Source: Halobellus clavatus
Lineage (GTDB): Archaea; Halobacteriota; Halobacteria; Halobacteriales; Haloferacaceae
NCBI RefSeq assembly: GCF_900107195.1
Contig: NZ_FNPB01000022.1
Coordinates: 1 to 32,843, forward strand
Direction: 5' to 3'
Length of the DNA stretch: 32,843 bases
Every line of letters begins with the position of its first letter. Within the stretch, counting starts at the first letter, position 1. This document shows, one piece after another, positions 17,014-24,972 of this stretch. A program made the translations under genes and the position numbers. Below the pieces are notes generated by a model. The model made no database searches, had not been told where the DNA came from, and saw nothing but the letters and a program-made list of their open reading frames with translations.

Positions 17014-17559
17014 TCACATTCCAACCCCCTCGAGCAGGGTTATTACCGACTCAATTGTGTCTGCTGCGAGTGATTCGTTTGTTACACCTGTTATGACCAC
17101 TTTTCCAGTCGCAAAAACCAGGGCAACTGAATCAATGGAGGGAGGACGAAAAATAAGACCAGGGAACTGCTCGGGCTCGTACTCAACATTTTCTAGTCCG
17201 GCGTGGATAGCTAATGCCGACAAATTAATACTGTTTTCAAGGTCGCATGTAAATACCATATTCTTGATGGAAAAATGTAGATCTTCTTGACTGCTTGTAA
17301 CGCCCATCCCTTCAAGTAAATCAAGAACATTTGAGCGTGTGTTTTGTAGCCCATCTTTCGATGTTGCACCACTGATAATATACTTTCCAGTTCGTGCTAC
17401 AACAACGGTTGGGCCTTCGTCTTTAAATTTGAAATATAGTCCTGGGCCTTTGATATAGACAATTTCAAGCGGCAAATCATCAGCTAATCTACGGAGGTCT
17501 ATTTCAACGTCAAGTCCCCCAGAACCTACTATATTAACAACTTCTAATTTATTATTCAT
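17014..17559 (-). CDS. TATA-binding protein paralog 1 (cassette A)
   Basis: A 181-residue TBP-like protein, clearly related to the copy at 13324 but well diverged. Repeat 2 (about 95-178) is canonical, with EQFPGLIFR and ALVFATGK. Repeat 1 has YIKGPGLYF and TVVVARTGK where phenylalanine pairs are expected, so the first lobe has lost both intercalating residues. Base composition is much more AT-rich than its neighbours. Its ATG overlaps the stop of the helicase remnant upstream (ATGA in one frame of that remnant), repeating the helicase-TBP coupling seen in cassette B. It may pair with the intact methyltransferase as a functional unit. Whether it contacts TFB or DNA normally cannot be told. 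Confidence 0.85.
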   Translation of the reverse strand: MNNKLEVVNIVGSGGLDVEIDLRRLADDLPLEIVYIKGPGLYFKFKDEGPTVVVARTGKYIISGATSKDGLQNTRSNVLDLLEGMGVTSSQEDLHFSIKNMVFTCDLENSINLSALAIHAGLENVEYEPEQFPGLIFRPPSIDSVALVFATGKVVITGVTNESLAADTIESVITLLEGVGM

Positions 17560-17725
17560 ATTTGTCTAACTGTCTTGTCGGGGAAGGCCACGGGGGATTT
17601 GCGAAGCTGTCCCTCTGTAGTGGAGACATAAGGAGGTGACCGCCGTTCAGTTGTTCTTCGATCTTCGTGACTTCTCTATGTCTACCAGCGAATTTGACGC
17701 AATCATTGACAACGAAGTCAGTCAT
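17558..17725 (-). pseudogene. Helicase N-terminal remnant (cassette A)
   Basis: The ATG at 17725 overlaps the methyltransferase stop (ATGA). The first 32 codons (MTDFVVNDCVKFAG, EVTKIEEQLNGGHLL) parallel the helicase start MNNFEIGDYVKFAG, EITKIEQRPNGGHLL. A one-base shift follows, after which VSTTEGQLRKSPVAFPDK matches VYTSEGQLRKLPSGLPHIEK of the full helicase. The frame then ends in a TGA overlapping TBP1. Nearly the whole helicase body is missing, so this is an internal deletion with one frameshift. Confidence 0.8.
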
Positions 17726-20700
17726 CCTTCTTCTGACTCAACGACTTCTATTTCCTCATCGGTCAACCCGTAGAGATCATAGACGATTTCGTCGATGAGT
17801 CGGTCAGTCTTTACGATCTTCTCGTCCAACTCTTCGGCACGCTCTTTTGTTTTAATATACCTCCGGAGATCGTCAACGACCTCGTCGGGGTCAGGGAGTG
17901 TGATGACCTTCAGCCGGTCAATTAGCGAGTTGGTCTTCGTGGCATTGTCTCGGAAGCCTGCAAAGCCGTCGGCCTCCTCAACTGCGACAGGGACGAACGC
18001 TCCAACCAGCGTGGCCTCCTCCTCGCTGAGGTCGGTTAGTGCGAACGCTTCCTTGTAGTCGGTTTCCGTGTATCCCCACTGATCTGTGTCGTGTTCATTC
18101 TCGTTCTCGGGCTTGTATCGGGCCGTTGCGTAGATGGTAACGCGGCGACCGTCACGTTCGGTTTTCACATCGCCGATACGAAGGTTCTCATAGTCTTCGG
18201 TGGTGGCGTTAAGGATGCTGGAGTTAGTAGGCTGAAAGAGCCCGATATCGGGAAGAGTAGGGCCATCAGTGTAGTTGCCCAGGTAGTCGAGGAGATCGAG
18301 GTTGAGATCTCGAAGTGAGTCATAATCTGATTCGATACTCTGTGCTAAGAAGGACAAAACATCGTGCTTAGTTCGGTCTGTTTGTTGGCGGAGGTGATCG
18401 ACGAATTGTTTCAGTGAGGTATCCGAATTGATATACTCCATATACTCTGAGTTAATGTTGTAGTCATCAGACTCCGAAGAAGTCAAATCAAGATCTTTTA
18501 TTGGGAGTTTTCGTAGATGAGACGGTTTGACTTCATATTCGTCAAATACCCAATTGAAGTACGAATCAAGCAACTCCGAGTTCAGGAGTGCTAAAATATA
18601 ACCTAAGTCATAGTTCACTTCGTCATTCAATACAACGTTTGATACACGATTTAGGTTATAATACTGTTCGCGGTCAAGAGTTGCAACCAATTTCCGAGCA
18701 AGCCCCCGTCGGGTTCTCTGAAGTAGAATTTTGTCATCTGTAAAAATATACTCAGGAGGAAGTGTACGGGCTTTATCGCCATACTCTTCAATTAACTCGG
18801 GATCATAACATATCCACTCGCCACTCCATTCTAGGTGATATCGATCAATATCCCTGCCCGAAACCATCCGATGATACCGATCATCTTCTTTTTCGTCACT
18901 CACCATCACATCGCGTATATACCCCGTATTTATTCCTACAGTCACATATGCCAATTTTTCCAGCAGAATTTCGCTTTCCATTTTGTCGACAATATTTCGG
19001 CGTTCAGGCGAAATTGAAATATTGAAAATTTTATTTTCTGAGGACTCAAATTCGGATTGATGAATGTCGTATTCTTGGTTCGGAGATTGTAGGTCCTGTC
19101 CATCTTCGTTGAACCGAATCCGAGTATCCGTGGGTTCACCACCCACTTCTAGTGTCTGGATTACGCTTTCAAGAGTTACACCATCAAACACCCCCTGACC
19201 AAGATAGTATATTTCCTTTATTGATGAGCTGTTTAGAATATATTCGCGGAACCTCTCCATCTTATCGGCAGATAGATAGGTGTTTGGAATTATATACGAG
19301 GTCCTTTTGCCATCTTTTGCCAACTTAATCGCCTTCTCAGTGAAATAGATGTAGTTCTCATAATTATACTGATGTGAATCATACACTGAAGAGAGGTAGT
19401 CTTTCTCAGCATCACTCGGAATCTCTCGGTATCCATATGGGGGATTACCAATAACGGCATCAAACCCTGCGTCAGCTGATCGTTCACCCGCTTCTCCATA
19501 GTAAGCGACCGGGAACTCAAGCTCCCAGTGGAAGAACTTCTCCTCTTCGGCTATCGCCTGAGCGCTCTCAAACCAGTCTTGCTTTTTGATTTCTTCCCAC
19601 GTATCGTCCCGGAGTGCCTCGGCCATCCGTTTGTAGGCGTCCTCTGGGATATCCACCCCGAACGCTTCAGCAGTGTGGACATTCGCCATTGCCAACAGGC
19701 GCTGATATAACGGATCGTCCTTGACGTCCTCGAAGGCCGCCTCCATCTCCTTAACGTCCGCTAGGGATTCGTTGTCGATAGAGAGCAAGTCTTGAAAACG
19801 ATCCATCACGTGCTCCAGAGCCTGCTGACGCGTGCGTGCGAACGACTGCTGGAGGGTAAGCTGTCCGTCCTCAGTCCCAGACTCGCCGTTGTCGAGCACA
19901 TCCTCGATGTCGCTCCCGATGAGCGAGTTGCCCGTCTTCAGATGGTGGTCGAGGAATGCAAGTGGCTGTTCAGCGGCGAGGGTACGGAGCCACAGCGACA
20001 CCTTTGCTAATTCCACCGCGAGCGGGTTTAGATCGACACCGTAGATACAACGCTGGGCGACCTGCCGGCGCGCCCAGTTGATGTCACGTGACTGGTCGAT
20101 AGACTCAATTCCTTGCTGTTCAGCCTGTCGCTCTTGTGCGTTGATAATCTCACGGGCGAGGTAATCAATCGCGTTCGTCAGGAAATGTCCGCTCCCCATC
20201 GCTGGGTCAAGGATTTTCAACTCGAACACCCGTTCTGCGAAATCCTCGGCAAACTGGCCTCCACCCTCCTTCCCCCAAGGATCACTAGCTAACAGGTCCT
20301 GGTAGATATCGTCGACGAGTGGTCCAAGCGTCTCCTCGACGATGTACTCAACGACGTACTCCGGCGTGTAGTACGACCCCGTCGCTTTCCGTTCGCCAGA
20401 GCCAGTCGAAAGGTGGACTTCACCCTCCTCGACGATCACCTCGTCACCCTCGTCGGCAGGGACGTACTCACCGTCCTCCAGTGCGAGCGGTTCGTCAGCG
20501 ACGTCGAGCTGATACTCGAGAAGTCCCTCGTAGATGCTCCCCAGGTGGCGGACGTCCAGCGACGAGTAGTCGACGAAAATCTTCCCGCCGCCGTTGCCGT
20601 TCTGACTCCGGGTGAGCAGTTCGATTACTTCAGCGAGATAGGCATCGCCCACCTGGTGGTTCGCGAGGAACCGGGCTTCGACGCTATCGTCCTCGTCCGG

Positions 20701-21825
20701 GTCAGTTCTGAACAATCCGCCGTTGTACGCCGGGATGTAGAGGTCCTCCTCCGGGATACCGCGCGACTTGCTCCCCTGGTCGATGAGTTTGAACAGCTCG
20801 TCCAGTCGGTCCCAGAGGTTGTCTTGCCAGTCACGATACTTCGGGTTCGAACTGTCGAGTTCTTCAGCGACGTCCTGCTTGAGTGTATTCAGACTGTAGG
20901 ATTCCTCGTAGATCTCGTTGTTCGTGTCGAGCAGGTCACGACCCTCACTCTCTGCGTAGAGCACGAAGATGAGCCGGTAGAGGTAGATGAGCGAACTGTC
21001 GTGAATGAGGCCGAGATCGTCCTCGGAGAGGTCGTTGTCCGGGTACTGCATGAATCCCTCCGAGAGCACCTTGATCGCCTCGTAGATGTTGTCCTGGAGG
21101 TCCTCTCCCAACTCCTGGGCGAAGACGTTGGACTCGTCGTAGACTTCGTCGAGGAAGCACTCGTCGCTGGAGTCTTCGAGGAATGCGCCGTGCCTGAAGA
21201 AGAGGTAGAAGTATTTGAAGTCCTCAAGATCGCCCTTTTCGAGAACGGTCGGTAGGTCGATCTCGTAGTAGGAGTCCAGGCGGTGGCTCGTCGGGCCGTA
21301 ATAGAGCCGCCACTTCTTCCCGTCGGTGAGGACGGCCCACCGCGCCGGCGTCTCCTGCAGGTAGACGTGAATCTGGTAGCTTGGGTTTTCGAAGTCCCGT
21401 TCGTGTTCCCCACTCCCACGGGTGTCGAGTGGCCGACCCCAGCGCTTGGCGTCCGCGACGGCGACGGCGTCCTTGTAGAAATCGCCACCTTCCTCGCGGC
21501 GCTCGAACGCACCGCGTGCGGCGTCCTCGGTCTCGAAGAAGCCATAGTCGGGACGGCGCTGGGTCCGGCTGGTACTCTCTTCGACCTCGAAGGGGATACC
21601 CAGTTTCCGGAACATCGGCCGGATAAACTTCTCCTCGAGCTGGGACTCGTTACGCTTGGGAGCCGTACCCTTCTCGCGCTCCCACAGGTCCATGATGTCC
21701 GCTTTCGCCTCGCGGAGGTCCTCGTCGCTAAGCTCGTCCCACGCCTCGGTTTCGGGGAGGTGCTCGTCCAGGTAGTAGTTCGAGAACAGGTCGCGATTCG
21801 TCCGGTAGGTGAGTGCCGTTTGCAT
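17722..21825 (-). CDS. Single-chain restriction-methyltransferase (Type IIG / Eco57I-like)
   Basis: A 1367-residue enzyme. The N-terminal part carries a PD-(D/E)XK-like nuclease signature: Pro92-Asp93 in RRPDYGFF and Asp125-Ala-Lys127 in VAVADAKRW. A helical connector follows. The N6-adenine methyltransferase core has motif I LDPAMGSGHFL (Asp540) and motif IV GNPPYGY (Asn794). A target-recognition region occupies about 800-1130 and helices run to the end. This is the plan of Type IIG/IIL enzymes and of PglX/DrmMI methyltransferases, which modify one strand of an asymmetric site. The recognition region (roughly 18400-19500) is distinctly AT-richer than the GC-rich N-terminal half, as if exchanged. 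The gene starts three bases after the AbrB-like gene and its stop overlaps a helicase start. It appears intact; whether it still restricts without a helicase is unknown. Confidence 0.9.
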   Translation of the reverse strand: MQTALTYRTNRDLFSNYYLDEHLPETEAWDELSDEDLREAKADIMDLWEREKGTAPKRNESQLEEKFIRPMFRKLGIPFEVEESTSRTQRRPDYGFFETEDAARGAFERREEGGDFYKDAVAVADAKRWGRPLDTRGSGEHERDFENPSYQIHVYLQETPARWAVLTDGKKWRLYYGPTSHRLDSYYEIDLPTVLEKGDLEDFKYFYLFFRHGAFLEDSSDECFLDEVYDESNVFAQELGEDLQDNIYEAIKVLSEGFMQYPDNDLSEDDLGLIHDSSLIYLYRLIFVLYAESEGRDLLDTNNEIYEESYSLNTLKQDVAEELDSSNPKYRDWQDNLWDRLDELFKLIDQGSKSRGIPEEDLYIPAYNGGLFRTDPDEDDSVEARFLANHQVGDAYLAEVIELLTRSQNGNGGGKIFVDYSSLDVRHLGSIYEGLLEYQLDVADEPLALEDGEYVPADEGDEVIVEEGEVHLSTGSGERKATGSYYTPEYVVEYIVEETLGPLVDDIYQDLLASDPWGKEGGGQFAEDFAERVFELKILDPAMGSGHFLTNAIDYLAREIINAQERQAEQQGIESIDQSRDINWARRQVAQRCIYGVDLNPLAVELAKVSLWLRTLAAEQPLAFLDHHLKTGNSLIGSDIEDVLDNGESGTEDGQLTLQQSFARTRQQALEHVMDRFQDLLSIDNESLADVKEMEAAFEDVKDDPLYQRLLAMANVHTAEAFGVDIPEDAYKRMAEALRDDTWEEIKKQDWFESAQAIAEEEKFFHWELEFPVAYYGEAGERSADAGFDAVIGNPPYGYREIPSDAEKDYLSSVYDSHQYNYENYIYFTEKAIKLAKDGKRTSYIIPNTYLSADKMERFREYILNSSSIKEIYYLGQGVFDGVTLESVIQTLEVGGEPTDTRIRFNEDGQDLQSPNQEYDIHQSEFESSENKIFNISISPERRNIVDKMESEILLEKLAYVTVGINTGYIRDVMVSDEKEDDRYHRMVSGRDIDRYHLEWSGEWICYDPELIEEYGDKARTLPPEYIFTDDKILLQRTRRGLARKLVATLDREQYYNLNRVSNVVLNDEVNYDLGYILALLNSELLDSYFNWVFDEYEVKPSHLRKLPIKDLDLTSSESDDYNINSEYMEYINSDTSLKQFVDHLRQQTDRTKHDVLSFLAQSIESDYDSLRDLNLDLLDYLGNYTDGPTLPDIGLFQPTNSSILNATTEDYENLRIGDVKTERDGRRVTIYATARYKPENENEHDTDQWGYTETDYKEAFALTDLSEEEATLVGAFVPVAVEEADGFAGFRDNATKTNSLIDRLKVITLPDPDEVVDDLRRYIKTKERAEELDEKIVKTDRLIDEIVYDLYGLTDEEIEVVESEEG

Positions 21826-21828
21826 ACG

Positions 21829-22020
21829 TTATAGTGGAGTGACGATGAGGAACTGGTCCGTGTCCTTGCTGTCGATGATAGCGTGAGCGACGTCCTTCGT
21901 ATCGGCAACGTCGACGTCGACATCGTCGCCGATCCCGGCTTCAAGCATTTCGAGCTCAGAACCCGAGATGTTCACCCGCCCGGAGTTGCCTGAATTCCGG
22001 GCGATTGTTTTTCGAGTCAT
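21829..22020 (-). CDS. AbrB/SpoVT-like small regulator
   Basis: A 63-residue protein with the swapped-hairpin AbrB pattern: RKTIARNSGNSGRVNISGSELEMLEAGIGDDVDVDV, then a short acidic tail ending FLIVTPL. Such proteins bind DNA as dimers and often regulate the operon they head, or serve as antitoxins. It is the first gene of the methyltransferase cassette, with three bases between its stop and the methyltransferase start. A TATA element sits at 22048-22055. ATG 22020 is chosen over the in-frame TTG at 22038, which would add only six residues and lies upstream of the expected transcript start. Confidence 0.7.
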   Translation of the reverse strand: MTRKTIARNSGNSGRVNISGSELEMLEAGIGDDVDVDVADTKDVAHAIIDSKDTDQFLIVTPL

Positions 22021-22047
22021 TCGCGATGCTTTGCCCAACTGACCGCC

Positions 22048-22055
22048 ATTATATA
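22048..22055 (-). promoter_or_regulatory. TATA element of the methyltransferase cassette
   Basis: TATATAAT on the minus strand is centred 31 bases before ATG 22020. It predicts a very short leader for the AbrB-methyltransferase transcript. Confidence 0.6.
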
Positions 22056-22111
22056 GTCTTTACTTAGACTATTCCGTCTCGGTTGATACGATTACCAGCA
22101 TCGAAGTCACG

Positions 22112-22336
22112 TCAAGCAGGCCGGAGATCACGCCAGCGCACGTCGACAGTTTCGCCATCATCCAATTCAACGCGAAAGAGATACCCCTCCCGTTCATCAT
22201 CGGTCACAGCTCCCGCATCGTCTGAGATGATATTGACGACAGTGCCACGACAGCTGTGAAGACGATCATGGTCCGGATCAGTCTCATCCGGAATATCGAT
22301 TCGAACGCGGTCCCCAGTGTCGAATCGTTTCGTCAT
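22112..22336 (-). CDS. Small SH3/KOW-like protein of unknown function
   Basis: A 74-residue protein with an all-beta pattern: MTKRFDTGDRVRIDIPD, CRGTVVNIISDD, GYLFRVELDDGETVDVRWRDL. This is the shape of small SH3-barrel or KOW-like domains common in haloarchaea. No function is known to me. ATG 22336 is preferred to the longer start at 22423, since a TATA element (CATTTATACA on the minus strand, 22375-22384) lies between the two. It is divergent from the DUF262 gene with about 100 bases between starts. Confidence 0.6.
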   Translation of the reverse strand: MTKRFDTGDRVRIDIPDETDPDHDRLHSCRGTVVNIISDDAGAVTDDEREGYLFRVELDDGETVDVRWRDLRPA

Positions 22337-22406
22337 CAGGACTCCGAAGGTTGTGTACAAGAAATGAGTATGGATGTATAAATGGGCCGGTGAAGGGATA
22401 GCAGAC

Positions 22407-22416
22407 TTATATAAAA
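22407..22416 (+). promoter_or_regulatory. TATA element of the DUF262 gene
   Basis: TTATATAAAA is centred 27 bases before ATG 22439. This is the classic layout of a leaderless haloarchaeal transcript. Confidence 0.7.
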
Positions 22417-22438
22417 CAAGCACGCAACAAAATCGGAT

Positions 22439-24205
22439 ATGGAAACCAAGCGGATCGCTGAGGTCGTAGAAAATATCAATTACTCATATCTCTTGCCCGC
22501 GATTCAGCGCGAATTCGTCTGGGAAACCAGCGATATCGTCGATCTATTCGATTCACTCTTGAGAGACTATCCAATCGGAGCGCTCCTCCAGTGGAATCTC
22601 TCCGCTGAGGAAGCCCAAGCTCAGCCCAAATATCGCGTCGTCACCCACTACGTCGACGAACCGAACTTCCCCCAGTCACTCACGACCCCAACCCATCGAA
22701 ACCCTCCCCACAATTCTGAAGATCCACTCCCCTCACCGGTGAAGCTGGTTCTCGACGGCCAGCAGCGGCTGACCGCGCTCAATATCGGCCTCACCGGCTC
22801 ATTCTACGAGCGGAAACACAATCATCCCCGAAACAAGGCCAGTTCGTGGGTCCAGAAGCGCCTCTATCTCAACCTCCTCTCGGACCCGCAGACAGCGGAC
22901 TCGGAACTCGGCAATAAGTACGATTTCTCCTTCCGATCCGAGCAGTCGGCGACTGCGAATGCCTATTGGTATCCGGTCAACCGGATTATGTCCATCTCGG
23001 ACAACGACGATTTCTATGCAGAACGCCAGGAAATCGAGAGTGAGATTCAAGAGCTGATCGGAGAACACCCGGAGATAGAGAATGCGGATAGTCTGATTCT
23101 CAACGCCCAGCGCAATTTCGAGGACCTCTATCGAGCGGTCCACAAGGACGAGAAGCTCCACTTCTTCACCGAAGACGAGAACGACATCACCCGTGTCCGC
23201 GACGTCTTCGTTCGGATCAATCAAGGAGGTGTGACGCCGAATCGGGCCGAAATCCTCCTCTCCTTGATGACCAGCAGCTGGCAACAGGAGCCGCCGGAAA
23301 TCAACGCCCGTGACGAGGTTCACTCGATGGTCGACGAACTGAACGGGATCATCGACGGTGGGAACGCTCCTTTTGCTACGAAGCACGTCCAGAAGGTACT
23401 GCTCGCGATCAACGGCAACGAGATCCAGTATCGGTTCGACAACTACACACTCGACTTGCTGCGGAATCTGAAGGAGATCTGGCTTTCAGATACGTTCCCG
23501 AACACGATGGAGCAACTCGCGGAGCTCCTGAACAGCTACTATCCAACGGTGACCTACATCCTCAGTCCCGCCCTCTACACACCTATCGCCTACTACCTCT
23601 ACCAGAACGAGAACCCCTCGCTTGATTCTACCTCTATCAAGGGTCGCGGCCGGCGCCGGGACATTCTCTACTACATCTGTGCGGCTCGACTCAACGGGTT
23701 TACTAGCCAATCATCGAACCAGATCGCCGAACTCGTCCGGGACGTTATCCGAGAAGAAGAGAGCTCGGAGTTCCCACTTGAGCGGATCAGTGATGAAGTG
23801 GCGTCCAGTTACGGGACCTCTCTCCGTTTCACCGAAGAAAAGCTGACCACGCTTTTCGAGGAACTCCAATACGGCAAGCGCGACATCGAGTTCCTCCTCC
23901 AGCTGTCGCACTATCCCGATGAACCGGCCCGGGGCAAGGACTACGATATCGACCACATTATCCCGAAGTCAGTCCTCCCGGAGGAGGCAGATGCCGACCG
24001 AGTGGGGAACCTCCAGCTGCTGATTGACAAGACGAACAAGATGAAATCCGATGACGACTTCGAGGACTGGATGAACTCCCGAACGGACGACTACAAGCAG
24101 ACTCACCATATCCCAGAGGGCGCCAAGGAGATGACCTTTGAGGAATTCGTTGATGCTCGGGAGCAGCTCATTATGGAGCACATCCTCGAACACCAACCAT
24201 TTTAA
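22439..24205 (+). CDS. DUF262-HNH protein (GmrSD/SspE-type defence nuclease)
   Basis: A 588-residue soluble protein. The N-terminal DUF262 domain shows IQREFVWE (residues 22-29), LFDSLLRDYPIGALLQW and the signature LVLDGQQRLTAL (Asp106). FVRINQGGVTPNRAEILLSLM (about 255-275) is the second DUF262 signature. The C-terminal DUF1524-like HNH part has DYDIDHIIPKSV (Asp505-His506) and VGNLQLLIDKTNKMKSD. Known relatives, GmrSD and SspE, hydrolyse nucleotides with DUF262 and nick or cut modified phage DNA with the HNH-like domain. It stands alone, divergent from the restriction cassette, and may be an independent Type IV-like system acting on foreign modified DNA. The leaderless promoter fits ATG 22439. 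Confidence 0.85.
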   Translation: METKRIAEVVENINYSYLLPAIQREFVWETSDIVDLFDSLLRDYPIGALLQWNLSAEEAQAQPKYRVVTHYVDEPNFPQSLTTPTHRNPPHNSEDPLPSPVKLVLDGQQRLTALNIGLTGSFYERKHNHPRNKASSWVQKRLYLNLLSDPQTADSELGNKYDFSFRSEQSATANAYWYPVNRIMSISDNDDFYAERQEIESEIQELIGEHPEIENADSLILNAQRNFEDLYRAVHKDEKLHFFTEDENDITRVRDVFVRINQGGVTPNRAEILLSLMTSSWQQEPPEINARDEVHSMVDELNGIIDGGNAPFATKHVQKVLLAINGNEIQYRFDNYTLDLLRNLKEIWLSDTFPNTMEQLAELLNSYYPTVTYILSPALYTPIAYYLYQNENPSLDSTSIKGRGRRRDILYYICAARLNGFTSQSSNQIAELVRDVIREEESSEFPLERISDEVASSYGTSLRFTEEKLTTLFEELQYGKRDIEFLLQLSHYPDEPARGKDYDIDHIIPKSVLPEEADADRVGNLQLLIDKTNKMKSDDDFEDWMNSRTDDYKQTHHIPEGAKEMTFEEFVDAREQLIMEHILEHQPF

Positions 24206-24212
24206 ATATGCT

Positions 24213-24473
24213 TTATTCTGCATCCAAGTCTCGTGCGTCGAGATCGCCGTTGAGGTACTGTTCACCCTCACTGGTGATATCGTAGACACCGTTGCCTAAG
24301 TGGACGAGAAGTCCGTAGGTGACGAGTGTTTTGCACCGGGCGTTGATGTGTTGGCGAGAAAAGCGAACGCGGTCGCTATCTGCCATTTTCTTCGGGGTAT
24401 CAGGTCCCTCCTCAGAGAGATGTTCTAGAATCCGATCATCAGCTCGAGACATCCAGTCCGCATCAAAGCGCAT
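24213..24473 (-). CDS. PhiH1-repressor-like winged-helix protein
   Basis: An 86-residue winged helix. The pattern WMSRADDRILEHLSEEGPDTPKKMA, an HINARCKTLVTYGLLVHL recognition segment, a GNGVYDITSEGEQYL wing and the tail GDLDARDLD are those of the haloarchaeal phage phiH1 repressor family. It converges on the DUF262 gene (seven bases between stops) and is divergent from the HalOD1-like gene. Either ATG 24473 or the one seven codons in could be used; the longer form matches the family's RFDxxWM start. A role as repressor of a neighbour is likely, but the target is not evident. Confidence 0.75.
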   Translation of the reverse strand: MRFDADWMSRADDRILEHLSEEGPDTPKKMADSDRVRFSRQHINARCKTLVTYGLLVHLGNGVYDITSEGEQYLNGDLDARDLDAE

Positions 24474-24557
24474 AATCGCTTGTGGTTGCGCCGGTGCTAT
24501 CCCAAACGCGCTAAGTCAAGCAGAAAAGCGACGAGATTCTGCAGTTGACTCACAACC

Positions 24558-24565
24558 TTTTAAAT
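24558..24565 (+). promoter_or_regulatory. TATA element of the HalOD1-like gene
   Basis: TTTTAAAT is centred about 33 bases before ATG 24595. The predicted leader is only a few bases. Confidence 0.45.
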
Positions 24566-24594
24566 TGCTTCCATCCTAAGCGTAGAGCATACCG

Positions 24595-24855
24595 ATGCAT
24601 TCCCCACCACCAGACAGTCCGGACCGAACGAGTGACCGCCTCGTTGAAATTATTGAGACACTGGAAACGCGTGGGATCGAAGACGACGACTATAATTTAC
24701 AGGATTGGGTGGACGTCGATGCACTATTACAGCTCCTCACCTCATCAAAGGGAGACGTCTCGGTTCGGTTTACTGTTCAGAACGTAGAACTCATCACGAC
24801 ACCCGACGACATTCGAGTACCGGCCGAGGGTTCTTCGAACCCAGACGAATCATAG
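24595..24855 (+). CDS. HalOD1-like stand-alone output domain
   Basis: An 86-residue acidic protein. The segment RLVEIIETLETRGIEDDDYNLQDWVDVDALLQLL followed by VSVRFTVQNVELITTPDDIRV has the helix-then-strand order and the valine/aspartate VDVDAL step of HalOD1, the haloarchaeal signal-output domain. It lies 117 bases before a sensor histidine kinase on the same strand, which suggests a link in one signalling pathway. HalOD1 function is not established. Confidence 0.6.
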   Translation: MHSPPPDSPDRTSDRLVEIIETLETRGIEDDDYNLQDWVDVDALLQLLTSSKGDVSVRFTVQNVELITTPDDIRVPAEGSSNPDES

Positions 24856-24972
24856 AACACCCAGCATCGGAAGCCATAGAAGTACGTACCCCCTCCCACA
24901 CCTAGAGTGAGAAATGACGGCCAGTTTCCAAATCATACGAATTAAGGATCTCTTTCCGATTATTGACGGCAG

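Noticed and set aside
13324-22020. Complete DISARM or BREX system
   Set aside because: The methyltransferase and SNF2 helicase recall DrmMI and DrmD, but no DrmA, DrmB, DrmC, PglZ or BrxC gene is in the window, so neither name is justified.
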